A stretch of 64,000 nt of DNA from an uncultured Eubacteriales bacterium (lineage in GTDB: Bacteria > Bacillota > Clostridia > Christensenellales > Aristaeellaceae), in contig CALVNS010000007.1 in NCBI GenBank assembly GCA_944349855.1, positions 25,580 through 89,579 on the forward strand, in the 5' to 3' direction. This document shows positions 44,699-53,801 of the stretch, piece by piece. Within the stretch, counting starts at the first letter, position 1; each line of letters opens with the position of its first letter. A program made the translations under genes and the position numbers. The notes under the pieces were generated by a model. That model did no database searches, was not told the DNA's origin, and was given only the letters and a program-made list of their open reading frames with translations.

Positions 44699-46415
44699 CG
44701 TCCTCACCTCCCATCTGCAAAAGCGCGGTCTCGCGGTAGGGCTCGCACGTGCGCATGAGCTCCTCGTGCGTGCCCAGGCCGACGGCCTCGCCCTCCTCGA
44801 GCACAAGGATGAGATCCGCCCGGCGCACGGTGGACACGCGCTGGGCGATGAGCACCGTCGTCGTGTCGGGATACATCGTGCGCAGCGCGCTGCGCAGCGC
44901 GGCGTCGGTGCGATAGTCCAGCGCGCTGCTGGAGTCATCCAGGATGAGGATCTGCGGGTTGCCCGCCAGGGCGCGCGCGATGAGCAGGCGCTGGCGCTGA
45001 CCGCCGGAGAGATTGGTCGCCTTGGCGGTGAGCATGTGCGCATAGCCGTCCGGCAGCGCCTCGATGAACGGGGCCGCCTGCGCGCAGCGCGCGGCGCGCT
45101 CGATCTGCTCGCGCGGCAGGCCGCGGCCCAGGTCGATGTTCTCCAGAATGGTATCGGCGAAGAACGCGTCGCTCTGGAACGCCACGCCAAACATGCGGTG
45201 CAGTTCGTCCGCCGGGATGGCGCGCACATCGCGCCCGTCGATGCGGATGACGCCCGAATCGACCGGATAGAAGCGCTGCAGCAGCTGCATGAGCGTCGTC
45301 TTGCCGCTGCCGGTCGCGCCCATGACGCCCAGCGTCTTGCCATGTCCGATGGAGAAGCTGATGTGCGAGAGCGCCGCGCCCTGGCCGCTGTAGGAGAAGC
45401 TCACGTCCTCGAAGCGAATGTGGTCTCCCGTGTCCTGTGCGGGCAGGGCGTCCTGCGGCGGCGTCTCCTCCTCTTCCGGGGCCTCCAGCACCTCCTCGAT
45501 GCGCGCCGCCGACGCACTGGCCTGGGAGTAGAGCACGAACATGCGGTTGACCGACAGCAGCGCGTTGAGGATGATCGTAAAGTAGGTCAAAAACGCGATG
45601 ATCTTGCCCGGCTCTGTCCGGTTGGCCTGCACCAGGAATGCGCCCGCCACGATGACGCCCGTCAGGCCCAGGTTGAGCAGCAGGTTCATCAGCGGGTTGG
45701 TCGCGGCCATGAACGAGGATGCGCGCGTCTCCTTGGCCGACAGCTCCTCGTTGATGCCCGCAAAGCGCTGCTTCTCGTAGCCCGTGCGCGAGAGCGCCTT
45801 GATCACGCGGATGCCCGTCACGTTGTCGCGCACGATGCGCACCATGCGGTCGCCCGCCTCGCGCACCAGGCCGTACAGCGGCACGCCCCTGCGCGAGATG
45901 AACACGATGCCCGCCGCCAGCAACGGCAGCGTCGACAGAAGCACGAGGCTGAGGTTGACATCCAGCAGCAGCGTGACCGTCACGCCGCCCAGCAGCAGGA
46001 TCGGCGCGCGCACGCCCAGACGCTGGATGCGCCCGAGGAAGGCGTTCATGTTGTACGTGTCGCTCGTCAGGCGCGAGATCAGGCTGGGCGTGGTGAACGC
46101 ATCCATCTGGCGGCTGGACAGGCGCGTGATCTTGGCGAACAGGTCGCGGCGGATCAGGCGCGTGGCGTCGCGCGACACGCGGGACGCCATGCGGTTGGCC
46201 ACGACGTTGCCCACGACCGCCACCCCCGAGCAGGCGAGCATGGCCACGCCCCACAGATAGATCGCCGCAACGCTGCCCGTGGGCACGACGTCGTCGATCA
46301 CGTGCGCCAGAATCCAGGGCAGCAGCAGGTCCATGATCGTGCCGACGAACTTGATCACCAGGCCCAGCGTCATCGCGGCGACGTAAGGCTGCAGATACGA
46401 AAGGATCCTCCGCAT
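44682..46415 (-). CDS. Heterodimeric ABC exporter, subunit with degenerate ATP site
   Basis: About 577 residues with the same fold: six membrane helices, then an ATPase domain with Walker A GATGSGKTT, canonical signature NLSGGQRQRL, and Walker B ILILDDSSSALD. Asp replaces the catalytic Glu after Walker B, and Gln replaces the switch His (LIAQRVST). This is the pattern of the degenerate half of BmrC/TM287-type exporters. Together with the next gene it should form one active and one inactive ATP site. Start ATG 46415 with GGGGGAG upstream. The substrate (drug, lipid or peptide) is unknown. Confidence 0.94.
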   Translation of the reverse strand: MRRILSYLQPYVAAMTLGLVIKFVGTIMDLLLPWILAHVIDDVVPTGSVAAIYLWGVAMLACSGVAVVGNVVANRMASRVSRDATRLIRRDLFAKITRLSSRQMDAFTTPSLISRLTSDTYNMNAFLGRIQRLGVRAPILLLGGVTVTLLLDVNLSLVLLSTLPLLAAGIVFISRRGVPLYGLVREAGDRMVRIVRDNVTGIRVIKALSRTGYEKQRFAGINEELSAKETRASSFMAATNPLMNLLLNLGLTGVIVAGAFLVQANRTEPGKIIAFLTYFTIILNALLSVNRMFVLYSQASASAARIEEVLEAPEEEETPPQDALPAQDTGDHIRFEDVSFSYSGQGAALSHISFSIGHGKTLGVMGATGSGKTTLMQLLQRFYPVDSGVIRIDGRDVRAIPADELHRMFGVAFQSDAFFADTILENIDLGRGLPREQIERAARCAQAAPFIEALPDGYAHMLTAKATNLSGGQRQRLLIARALAGNPQILILDDSSSALDYRTDAALRSALRTMYPDTTTVLIAQRVSTVRRADLILVLEEGEAVGLGTHEELMRTCEPYRETALLQMGGEDDAAQG

Positions 46416-46450
46416 CGCTCTCTCCCCCGCAAAACTCCAAAGATGTTTCC

Positions 46451-46480
46451 AGTATACCGCCCGCATTTTTCAAAAGTCAA
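46451..46480 (-). promoter_or_regulatory. Sigma-A promoter of the ABC exporter genes
   Basis: On the minus strand TTGACT (46480-46475), 18 bases, TATACT (46456-46451). A perfect 10-base inverted repeat (46485-46509) lies just upstream. Confidence 0.7.
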
Positions 46481-46484
46481 CAGT

Positions 46485-46509
46485 AAATGCAGACAAAAAG
46501 TCTGCATTT
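46485..46509. repeat. Perfect inverted repeat, candidate operator
   Basis: AAATGCAGAC (46485-46494), five A residues, GTCTGCATTT (46500-46509). It lies between the divergent exporter and NEW3 operons, 5 bases upstream of the exporter -35 box. Confidence 0.7.
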
Positions 46510-46665
46510 CGCCCATACGGTGCCGGCATCATCGCGCGCCTGCCGCAGGAATTTCAAAATTGTTCGCACTGCGTTCACCGGTTTTTTTAGGTTCATCTTA
46601 GCTTGAGGACGTACAATGCGCTCATCGCAAGTGCGAAAAAAGCCGATTCATGGGAGTGATTTCAC

Positions 46666-47856
46666 ATGGCACACACGCATCTCCGCCTTCTGATCCCGCT
46701 GCTCGCGCTCGCGCTGGCAGCGCTCCCCTGCGCCGCGCTGGCCGAGGAGGCGGCCACCCCGGCAGCGGAGCGCTATGTCGAGCTGAGCACGGAGTACCCC
46801 GCGCTGACCGCCAAGGCCGGCGACAGCCTGACCTTCGCGCTGGAGCTGGACAACTACAGCGGCAGCTCGCAGGACTTCACGCTGGCCGTCGACGAGATCC
46901 CCGAGGGCTGGACGGGCTCCTTCAGCGCCGACAACCGGCAGGTCAGCGTCGTGCACGTTCGCGACGATGCGACGCATACGGGCGTCAGTTTCGCGGTCGA
47001 CGTGCCGCTGGAGGCGGCCGACGGTGAATACGAGATCCTGCTCAGCGCCGCAGGCGAGGCGGGCGCGTCCGACGAGATGGCAATCTCCATCCGCGTCAAT
47101 GCCGAAGAAGTTGGCCAGAGCAGCTTCTCCGTCGAGTACGATTCACAGGAGGGCGATGCCGACACGGCCTTTTCCTTCAGCGCCACCCTGATCAACAACA
47201 CACTGTCCGAGCAGTCCTACGCGCTGGCAGCCAGCGCGCCCTCGGGCTGGGATGTGAGCTTTACGCCGTCGGGCTCGACCACGAAGGTCGCCGCGCTGAC
47301 CGTGCCCGCGCGCACCTCGCAGGGCGTGACGGTCTCCGTGACGCCGCCCGAAAACATCGAGATGGGCACCTATGAGATCCCCTGCACGGCGACGTCGGCC
47401 GATGAATCGCTGAGCCTGCCGCTGTCCGTGACGATCAACGGCTCCTACGGCCTGACGCTCTCCACGCCCAGCGGCCGGCTGAGCACCGACGCCTACGCCA
47501 ACCAGGAGGGCGCCGTGCAGCTGAGCCTGACCAACACCGGCAACACGGAGCTGACGAACGTCAACCTGACCTCCAGCGCGCCCACCGGCTGGAACGTGCG
47601 CTTTGCCAGCGAGACGATCGACCTGATCGAGGCGGGCGCGACCGTGGAGACCACCGCGTACATCACCCCGGGAGAGGACGCGATGTCCGGCGACTACGTG
47701 ACCACCGTCACCGCGCGCTCCAGCGACGCATCCGACTCGGTGGAGTTTCGCATCACCGTCAAGACGGAGACGAAGTGGGGCGTCATGGGCATCGGCGTGA
47801 TCGTCCTGCTCGTGCTCGGCCTGGCGGGCGTGATGCGCAAGTTCGGGAGGCGCTGA
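46666..47856 (+). CDS. Membrane-anchored NEW3-domain protein
   Basis: 396 residues. A signal peptide (LLIPLLALALAALPCAALA) is followed by three Ig-like NEW3 repeats of about 100 residues (PEGWTGSF, SGWDVSF and TGWNVRF each mark a repeat). A C-terminal membrane helix (VMGIGVIVLLVLGLAGVM) ends in a basic tail, so the bulk is extracellular. The ABC ATPase gene begins 2 bases after its stop. NEW3 proteins are often encoded beside ABC-2 exporters. Its job, perhaps as a surface partner of the transporter, is unknown. GGGAGTGA precedes the ATG. Confidence 0.88.
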   Translation: MAHTHLRLLIPLLALALAALPCAALAEEAATPAAERYVELSTEYPALTAKAGDSLTFALELDNYSGSSQDFTLAVDEIPEGWTGSFSADNRQVSVVHVRDDATHTGVSFAVDVPLEAADGEYEILLSAAGEAGASDEMAISIRVNAEEVGQSSFSVEYDSQEGDADTAFSFSATLINNTLSEQSYALAASAPSGWDVSFTPSGSTTKVAALTVPARTSQGVTVSVTPPENIEMGTYEIPCTATSADESLSLPLSVTINGSYGLTLSTPSGRLSTDAYANQEGAVQLSLTNTGNTELTNVNLTSSAPTGWNVRFASETIDLIEAGATVETTAYITPGEDAMSGDYVTTVTARSSDASDSVEFRITVKTETKWGVMGIGVIVLLVLGLAGVMRKFGRR

Positions 47857-47858
47857 GC

Positions 47859-48851
47859 ATGGCCGACAACGTCATCGAAATGGAGGGCCTGACCAAGCGT
47901 TACGGCGCGATCACCGCGGTGGACAACCTGACGCTCTCGGTCCGGCGCGGCGAGGTCTTCGGCCTGCTGGGGCCCAACGGCGCGGGCAAGACGACCACGA
48001 CGCTGATGCTCCTGGGCCTGACCGACCCCACGGCGGGCAGCGCGCGCATCGCGGGCGTCGACTGCACGCGAAGTCCCCTGCGGGTCAAGCGCTTTGTCGG
48101 ATACCTGGCCGACAACATGGGCTTCTATCCCGAGATGACCGGGCGCGAGAACCTGCGCATGACGGGCCGGATGAACGGCCTGCATGGCGAGGCGCTGGAG
48201 CGGCGCATCGACGGGCTGATCGAGCGCGTGGGCATCGCCGAGGCGGTCGACCGGCGCACGGGCACGTATTCGAAGGGCATGAAGCAGCGCCTGGGCATCG
48301 CGGACATCCTGATGAAGGACCCGGACGTGCTGATCATGGACGAGCCGACCAACGGCATCGACCCCGAAGGCATGCGCGAGCTGACGGCGCTCATCCGCCA
48401 GCTCGCGGAGGAAGACGGCAAGACGATCCTGATCTCCTCGCACCAGCTGCACCAGATCCAGCAGATCTGCGACCGCGTGGGCATCTTCGTGTCGGGCCGG
48501 CTCATCGCCTGCGGCGGGATCAGCGACCTGGCGCGCCAGCTCGAGCAGGAGAACGGCCTGCGCTATGAGATCGGCGCAACCCCGGGCGGCGAGGCGCTGT
48601 TGCAGGCGCTGGGCGGCGTCGAGGGCGTCGAGGAGGCCGCGCTGCAGGAGGACGGTCTGGTCAGCCTGCGCACGCGCGGCGATCCGAGCGATGCGATCGT
48701 GCGCACGCTGCTGGACCGGGGGTTCACCCTGACCCATCTGCACCAGAGCAGCACGGACCTGGACGAAATCTACGCCAAGTACTTTGAAAGGGCAGGTGAG
48801 AGCGATGCGCAGGACAAACGCGGCGCAAGCCGCCCCCGTCGCGCCCGCTGA
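47859..48851 (+). CDS. ABC transporter ATP-binding protein (ABC-2 exporter type)
   Basis: 330 residues. Walker A is GPNGAGKTT, the signature YSKGMKQRLGIADIL, Walker B VLIMDEPTNGID and the switch region LISSHQL. The C-terminal 100 residues form the accessory domain of the DrrA/CcmA group. ATG 47859 follows the NEW3 stop by two bases. The 3' end overlaps the permease start by 47 bases, so the three genes form one unit. Confidence 0.96.
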   Translation: MADNVIEMEGLTKRYGAITAVDNLTLSVRRGEVFGLLGPNGAGKTTTTLMLLGLTDPTAGSARIAGVDCTRSPLRVKRFVGYLADNMGFYPEMTGRENLRMTGRMNGLHGEALERRIDGLIERVGIAEAVDRRTGTYSKGMKQRLGIADILMKDPDVLIMDEPTNGIDPEGMRELTALIRQLAEEDGKTILISSHQLHQIQQICDRVGIFVSGRLIACGGISDLARQLEQENGLRYEIGATPGGEALLQALGGVEGVEEAALQEDGLVSLRTRGDPSDAIVRTLLDRGFTLTHLHQSSTDLDEIYAKYFERAGESDAQDKRGASRPRRAR

Positions 48852-49794
48852 GCGCCGCAGCTGCGGCTTTGCGACGCTGTACCGCAAGGAACTGGCCGAT
48901 CACTTCCACAGCGCGCGCTTCAAGCTGGTGCTTTTGCTCCTCACGCTCGCCGGGCTGGCCAGCCTGTTCGGCGCGCTGGAGGCCGTCTCCGACGCAAACG
49001 CCTCCAGCAGCGAATACGTCATCCTTGCGCTGTACACGCTCAGCAGCAATTCCATCCCGTCGTTTGCGTCGTTCCTGGCCTACCTCGCCCCCCTGGCCGG
49101 CCTGGCGCTGGGCTTTGACGCCATCAACCGCGAGCGCGCGCAGGGCACGCTCAACCGGCTGGTCTCCCAGCCGATCTACCGCGACGCGATCATCAACGCC
49201 AAGTTTCTGGCCGGCGTGACCGTGATCTTCCTGATGATCTTCTTCGTGGGCATCCTGGCGGGCGCGCTGGGCCTGCTCGTCGTGGGTATCCCGCCCGAGG
49301 CCGAAGAACTGCTGCGCATCGGCGCGTACCTGCTGCTCACCGTCGTGTATACGTCGATGTGGCTGGGCCTGTCGATGCTCTGCTCGGTGCTGTGCCGGCA
49401 CGCGGCCACGTCCGCGCTAATCGTCATTGCGTTGTGGATCTACCTGACGCTCTTTGCCAGCATGGTCGTGAGCGTCATCGCCAACCTGGCCTATCCGCTG
49501 GATGGCATCATGGGCTTTTACAACGCCATGGACAACTACCAGCTGCAACTCACGCTTGAGCGCGCTTCGCCCTATTACCTGTACTGCGAGGCCGCCAGCA
49601 CGCTGCTCAACCCGAACATCCGCACCGTCGGCATCACGACGCAGGCGTCCATGTCCGGCGCGCTGGCCAGCTATCTGACATTCGATCAGAGCCTGCTGCT
49701 CATCTGGCCGCACCTGACGTGTATGGTCGCCCTGGCCCTGTTCTCGTTCATATGCTCCTACGTGCTGTTCATGCGCCAGGAGATCCGCGCCTGA
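48805..49794 (+). CDS. ABC-2 type permease
   Basis: About 329 residues with six membrane helices. The conserved LALGFDAINRERAQGTLNRLVSQPIYRDAIINAKFLAG matches the ABC-2 membrane family, where this amphipathic elbow and re-entrant region contacts the ATPase. It ends the NEW3-ATPase-permease unit. The start 48805 has a purine-rich site inside the ATPase gene. The substrate is unknown. Confidence 0.93.
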   Translation: MRRTNAAQAAPVAPAERRSCGFATLYRKELADHFHSARFKLVLLLLTLAGLASLFGALEAVSDANASSSEYVILALYTLSSNSIPSFASFLAYLAPLAGLALGFDAINRERAQGTLNRLVSQPIYRDAIINAKFLAGVTVIFLMIFFVGILAGALGLLVVGIPPEAEELLRIGAYLLLTVVYTSMWLGLSMLCSVLCRHAATSALIVIALWIYLTLFASMVVSVIANLAYPLDGIMGFYNAMDNYQLQLTLERASPYYLYCEAASTLLNPNIRTVGITTQASMSGALASYLTFDQSLLLIWPHLTCMVALALFSFICSYVLFMRQEIRA

Positions 49795-49804
49795 GCGCGT
49801 GCAG

Positions 49805-49844
49805 ACGGGCGGCGTCCAGTTGGACGCCGCCCGTTCTTTCTTTT
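49805..49844. terminator. Terminator between convergent permease and kinase genes
   Basis: A 13-base perfect stem (49805-49817 with 49822-49834) and a pyrimidine-rich T tract on the plus strand. Confidence 0.9.
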
Positions 49845-49848
49845 CCGT

Positions 49849-51069
49849 TCAACCCGGCAGCACGGCGCTGACGACCAGCGCATGCGCCCCGCGCAGCGAG
49901 GCCGTGATCCGTCCCCGGTGCGCCTGCACGATCGAGCGCGCGATGGACAGCCCCAGGCCGTATCCCTCCGCGCCGCTGCGGGACGCGTCCGCCCGATAAA
50001 AGCGCTCGAACATGTTGTGCAGTGTCTCCTGCGAGACCGTCCCGACCGCGTTCTCCACGCTCAGGCGCACGCCGCGGCCCTGACGCTCCAGCGTGAGTAC
50101 GACGTCGCCGCCGGTCGCATACTTGACCGCATTGTCCAGCAGGATGCCCGTCAGCTGGCGCAGGGCGCGCTCGCTTGCCCGCAGGCGGAGCGCCGGCTCC
50201 ACGCGCAGCACCAGCTCCAGCCCGCGCGCACGCGCCGGCGCCCGAAACGACTCCGCCGCCTCACACACGACGTCGGACGCCGACAGCTCGACCATCTGCA
50301 GCTGCGTCTGTTCGTCCATGCGCGAGAGGTCCGTCAGCGCGCCGGTGAGCGCGCTCAGCCGCCGGGTCTGGCTGCGGATGTCGTCGAGCCATTCGCTGCG
50401 CCCCGTCTCCATCTCGATCACCTCCGCATCCGCGTCGATGATCGCCAGCGGCGTCCTGAGCTCGTGCCCCGCATCGGTGATGAACCGGCGCTGCTTCTCA
50501 TATCCCTCCGACAGCGGCTTGACGATGCGCCCGGACAGCAGCGTCAGCAGCCCCAGGACCGCAAGCAGGCCCAGCGCCGCGATCGCCGCGCCCGTGAGCA
50601 GCAGGGTGCGGTGCCAGGAGAGGATGCGCCCGCAGTCCAGGAAGATGACGCGCTCCCCGTCCTGCGCCGTGTAGCGCAGGAAGCGGTATGTGTCCACAAA
50701 GCCCGACGGGCGCGCCAGGCGCAGCGCCTCGCGCACGCAGGCGTCCGCCTCTTCCTCACCGACAGCGTAGATGCGCTCCAGATCGAAGGAGGCGACGCCG
50801 CCCGCCTCGTCCAGCAGTACGGAAAAGAACCGAATTTCGTAGGGCAGTTCCGGCGACTGATAGTGCATGCCTGCCTCATCCCAGGCGAAGGCTTCCGGCG
50901 GTTCCGGCAGCCGCCCGTCCGTGCGGCGCAACAGCTGCAAGATGCCGTCCACATCCGAGAGGATGCCGCGGTAGTTCAGCGTCGCGATGATGCCCAGGAT
51001 GACTGCGAGCACCAGCACGAGCGAGAGCATCGCAGCGGCGACGAAGCGCGAGCGCAATTTTCGGATCAT
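49849..51069 (-). CDS. Sensor histidine kinase
   Basis: About 406 residues. Two membrane helices (ALSLVLVLAVILG-like near the start and LLLTGAAIAALGLLAVLGLL) enclose a short extracellular sensor. HisKA has FITDAGHELRTPLAII, and the ATPase domain has LDNAVKYATGG and GYGLGLSIARSIVQAH. The ATG overlaps the response-regulator stop (ATGA). It faces the NEW3/ABC-2 operon, so control of that exporter is possible but unproven. The signal is unknown. Confidence 0.94.
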   Translation of the reverse strand: MIRKLRSRFVAAAMLSLVLVLAVILGIIATLNYRGILSDVDGILQLLRRTDGRLPEPPEAFAWDEAGMHYQSPELPYEIRFFSVLLDEAGGVASFDLERIYAVGEEEADACVREALRLARPSGFVDTYRFLRYTAQDGERVIFLDCGRILSWHRTLLLTGAAIAALGLLAVLGLLTLLSGRIVKPLSEGYEKQRRFITDAGHELRTPLAIIDADAEVIEMETGRSEWLDDIRSQTRRLSALTGALTDLSRMDEQTQLQMVELSASDVVCEAAESFRAPARARGLELVLRVEPALRLRASERALRQLTGILLDNAVKYATGGDVVLTLERQGRGVRLSVENAVGTVSQETLHNMFERFYRADASRSGAEGYGLGLSIARSIVQAHRGRITASLRGAHALVVSAVLPG

Positions 51070-51746
51070 GCGATCGCCTCCAGCGTATAGCCCACGCCGC
51101 GCACCACGCGGATGTGCACATCCGCCTGCAATCTCTCCAGCTTGCGGCGAAGATACGAGACGTATACCCATACGACATGCACCTGCGCGTTTGCATCGTA
51201 TCCCCAGATCTTTTCCATAAAGCGCTCGGCGGGGATCATCCGGCCCGGGTTTTGCAATAACATCTCCATCATCTGAAATTCCTTGCTCGCCAAGCGGTAG
51301 CTGCCCACCGGCGAGGACAGCTCGTGCGTCGCGCGGTCGAGCGAGATGTTGCCCAGTCGCAGTTGTGGGGCGGGACCTGCGGCGCGTCCGCGCGTCATTG
51401 CGCGCAGGCGGGCGAGCAGTTCCGGCACCGCGAAAGGCTTGGTCAGGTAGTCGTTGGCGCCGCTGTCCAGGCCGAGCACCTTGTCTTCCACCTCGGACTT
51501 GGCTGTCAAAAGCAGCACCGGCGTCGCATCGCCTCCGGCGCGCAGCCTGCGCAATACGCTCAGACCGTCCAACCCGGGCATCATGATGTCCAGGATGGCA
51601 GCGTCATAGCCTCCGTTTTCCAGATAGGCGAGCGCGTCCATTCCGTCGTAGACGGCATCCACCTCGTAGCGGTTGCGCTTCAAAATCGCCGCGATCGCCC
51701 TTGACAGCGACCGCTCGTCCTCTGCCAGCAGCAGGCGCACGCGCAT
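51066..51746 (-). CDS. OmpR-family response regulator
   Basis: About 226 residues. The receiver has the acidic pocket LLAEDERSL, the phospho-Asp in AAILDIMMPGLDG, and the lysine in DYLTKPF. The C-terminal winged helix (EFQMMEMLLQNPGRMI, then VVWVYVSYLRRKLE) is of the OmpR/PhoB type. ATG 51746 has GGAGGGGGG upstream. It forms a unit with the following kinase and has a strong promoter of its own. Confidence 0.96.
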   Translation of the reverse strand: MRVRLLLAEDERSLSRAIAAILKRNRYEVDAVYDGMDALAYLENGGYDAAILDIMMPGLDGLSVLRRLRAGGDATPVLLLTAKSEVEDKVLGLDSGANDYLTKPFAVPELLARLRAMTRGRAAGPAPQLRLGNISLDRATHELSSPVGSYRLASKEFQMMEMLLQNPGRMIPAERFMEKIWGYDANAQVHVVWVYVSYLRRKLERLQADVHIRVVRGVGYTLEAIA

Positions 51747-51771
51747 CCCCCCTCCGGTTCTTTCCGCTTTC

Positions 51772-51800
51772 ATTATAATGGGCGGCCGTGCATTCGTCAA
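51772..51800 (-). promoter_or_regulatory. Sigma-A promoter of the two-component genes
   Basis: On the minus strand TTGACG (51800-51795), 17 bases, TATAAT (51777-51772). Confidence 0.85.
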
Positions 51801-51818
51801 ACTCCGTCCGACGCAAAC

Positions 51819-51844
51819 GGGCAGAATCCATCCGGATTCTGCCC
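51819..51844 (-). terminator. Terminator after the coiled-coil gene
   Basis: An 11-base perfect stem (51819-51829 with 51834-51844); TTT follows on the minus strand. Confidence 0.7.
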
Positions 51845-51865
51845 ATCCAATATGTATGAAGGATT

Positions 51866-52252
51866 TCAGAGCGTCTTTTCCTGCTTGCGTGCCAACGCTT
51901 CGTCCATGGCCGTCGTCGCGTTGAAGAGCACTTGCGCCATGTCAAAGCCAAGGTGATCGATCTTCAGCTCCATGGAATTCACGCGCTTTTGCAGCATGGT
52001 CTGCCCATCGCGCAGCAGGTTCTGCCCATGCTTGAGCTCGCGAATATCCGCTGCCATCGTCTCCTGATTGGCGCGCATCGCCTGCTGCTCCGCGCGCAGC
52101 TCCTTCTGCTCCGCGCGCATCGCCTGCTGCTCCGCGCGCAGCTCCTCCTGCCCTTTTTCCAGCGCATCCAGCCGGCCTTCTACCGACACGAGGCGATCCT
52201 CGATACCGCCCAGCTTATCCAGAATGAGATGCAATACGGCCTGTGTTTCCAT
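51866..52252 (-). CDS. Small coiled-coil protein with internal repeats
   Basis: 128 residues, almost entirely helical. An N-terminal ILDKLGGIEDRLVSVEGRLDALEKG segment is followed by a repeated core (EELRAEQQAMRAEQ, KELRAEQQAMRANQ) that comes from a near-perfect 42-base DNA repeat, then a heptad segment and a final amphipathic part. No enzyme motif, signal or membrane helix is present. It is probably a homo-oligomeric rod; similar unassigned proteins occur singly in Clostridia. ATG 52252 with a GAGGAAA site. Function unknown. Confidence 0.75.
   Translation of the reverse strand: METQAVLHLILDKLGGIEDRLVSVEGRLDALEKGQEELRAEQQAMRAEQKELRAEQQAMRANQETMAADIRELKHGQNLLRDGQTMLQKRVNSMELKIDHLGFDMAQVLFNATTAMDEALARKQEKTL
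52062..52150. repeat. Internal tandem repeat in the coiled-coil gene
   Basis: About two copies of a 42-base unit built from two 21-base halves carrying CTGCTCCGCGCGCA. It encodes the repeated Glu-Gln-Arg coiled-coil core. Confidence 0.75.
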
Positions 52253-52367
52253 GGTGCTTTCCTCGCTTTTCTTCTGCTCTTTGAACGGGGATCGCCTTAC
52301 GTGCAGCGATGAATGGAGCGACGAAACGTGCCGCCCCGGCGGCCAGAGCGCAAACCGGAGCGGCATC

Positions 52368-52376
52368 ATTATACCA
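52368..52376 (-). promoter_or_regulatory. Extended -10 promoter (TGGTATAAT) of the coiled-coil gene
   Basis: On the minus strand TGG followed by TATAAT at 52373-52368, leaving a leader of about 105 bases in which no other feature is clear. Confidence 0.5.
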
Positions 52377-52424
52377 TATCTTTGGGCAAAATGCTACCGA
52401 CGAAAAGATGGGATCGGTGATGTC

Positions 52425-53801
52425 TCAACAATCCTCCAGCATCTCGCGCACAGAGGCTTCGGCATTCTCCAGCAGGCCCAGATCCCACAAGAGGCTACTG
52501 GTGAGGTACTTGTCGCGCAGGTCGCGGCTGCCCACCAGCGCGTCCAGCGTATCCTGCAGGGAAATGCCCAGGTCCGCGGGCGTCATCGGCATGCCGCACG
52601 CGCGCATCAGGCGGTCGATCTCCTCCCGCGCGGGCAGCTCCTCGCGCATGGCCGTGCGGATCTCATCCCAATGCCGGATGATGCGCGAAAGGCGCTCGCG
52701 ATGCCGCTGCGGGTCGTTCTTGTGCACGCGCGCCTCCAGCGCAATCAGCTCCGGCGCCGCCGGTCCGAACACGCGCTCCACGCGCTCGCGCCATGCCTGC
52801 TCCGAGAAGTCCGCCACCGACGCCAGCGCGTGCGCCTCGTCGACGCGCTGAATGGGCATGAGTACCTTGTCGTAGAGCCAAAGGGTCAGGCGCACGCCCA
52901 CGCCCACCTGAATGCCGTGCAGGTCGCACGTGCCGCCGCGCTGCAGCGCGAGCATCTCCCAGACGTGGCTGAAGTAGTGCTCCAGACCACTGGCGGGGCG
53001 GCTGTTGCCCGCAAAGGCCATCGCCACGCCGCTGAGGATCAGTCCCTCCGCCACGGCGGCAATCGCCGCCTCGTCACGCCGGAGCAGGCCGGGCGCGTTG
53101 GTCGCCACCTTGCGCACCGACGCGCGCACCAGCTGCGCGATCTGCGGGCAATAGGCGTCGCCATACACCAGGTGGCTGATGCGCCACTCGCACAGGGAGA
53201 TGTACTTGGCCAGCATGTCGCCCAGGCCCGCGCGCAGCATGACGTCCGGCGCGGTGGCCATCAGGTCCGTATCGGCCAGGATGGCCTGCGCGCAGGCATT
53301 GTTCGGGCTCACCTTCACGCGGTTTTGCAGCATTGCGGAACTGTTGGAGGCATAGCCATCCATGGACGGGGCGGTGCACACGACGGCGCTGGGCACGTGG
53401 GAGGCGTGGGCCACGACCTTACAGCAGTCGTTGATCACGCCGCTGCCCACCGCCAGGATCACGTCGCATGCAGGGTCATACGCCATCGTGATTGCGCCCA
53501 CGGCCGCCTCGTCCGGCTCGATGCGCTCGCTCTGGCGGAACACAAACGTCTGAAAATCGATCCCGGCCTCGCGCAGCACGCGCTCCACCGTCTCGCCCGC
53601 CGCGCGGCGGGTGTTGGGGTCCATCACCAGGAACGGACGGCGCACGCCGATGGCTTGGAGCGCCTGCGGCAGCAGCGAGACGACGCCCTTGCCCACGCTC
53701 AGGTACTTCAACCCGCAGTCGTGGTGCATGCCGCAGGCGCAGTCGTGCCCCTGCGGACGGAGCAGCTCGTCAAAGGTCATCTGATCAAACGGCTTAGTCA
53801 T
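52425..53801 (-). CDS. araM: sn-Glycerol-1-phosphate dehydrogenase (AraM)
   Basis: About 458 residues. It reduces dihydroxyacetone phosphate to sn-glycerol-1-phosphate, as known for Bacillus AraM. NAD-binding [15 protein letters not shown] is followed by metal ligands: the Asp in [10 protein letters not shown], the His in [12 protein letters not shown] and the His in DLHGIQVG. Its ATG 53801 overlaps the araD stop by 8 bases. It sits last in araB-araA-araD-araM, as araM lies in the Bacillus arabinose operon. Why an ether-lipid-type precursor enzyme is co-regulated with arabinose use is not established. Confidence 0.93.
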   Translation of the reverse strand: MTKPFDQMTFDELLRPQGHDCACGMHHDCGLKYLSVGKGVVSLLPQALQAIGVRRPFLVMDPNTRRAAGETVERVLREAGIDFQTFVFRQSERIEPDEAAVGAITMAYDPACDVILAVGSGVINDCCKVVAHASHVPSAVVCTAPSMDGYASNSSAMLQNRVKVSPNNACAQAILADTDLMATAPDVMLRAGLGDMLAKYISLCEWRISHLVYGDAYCPQIAQLVRASVRKVATNAPGLLRRDEAAIAAVAEGLILSGVAMAFAGNSRPASGLEHYFSHVWEMLALQRGGTCDLHGIQVGVGVRLTLWLYDKVLMPIQRVDEAHALASVADFSEQAWRERVERVFGPAAPELIALEARVHKNDPQRHRERLSRIIRHWDEIRTAMREELPAREEIDRLMRACGMPMTPADLGISLQDTLDALVGSRDLRDKYLTSSLLWDLGLLENAEASVREMLEDC

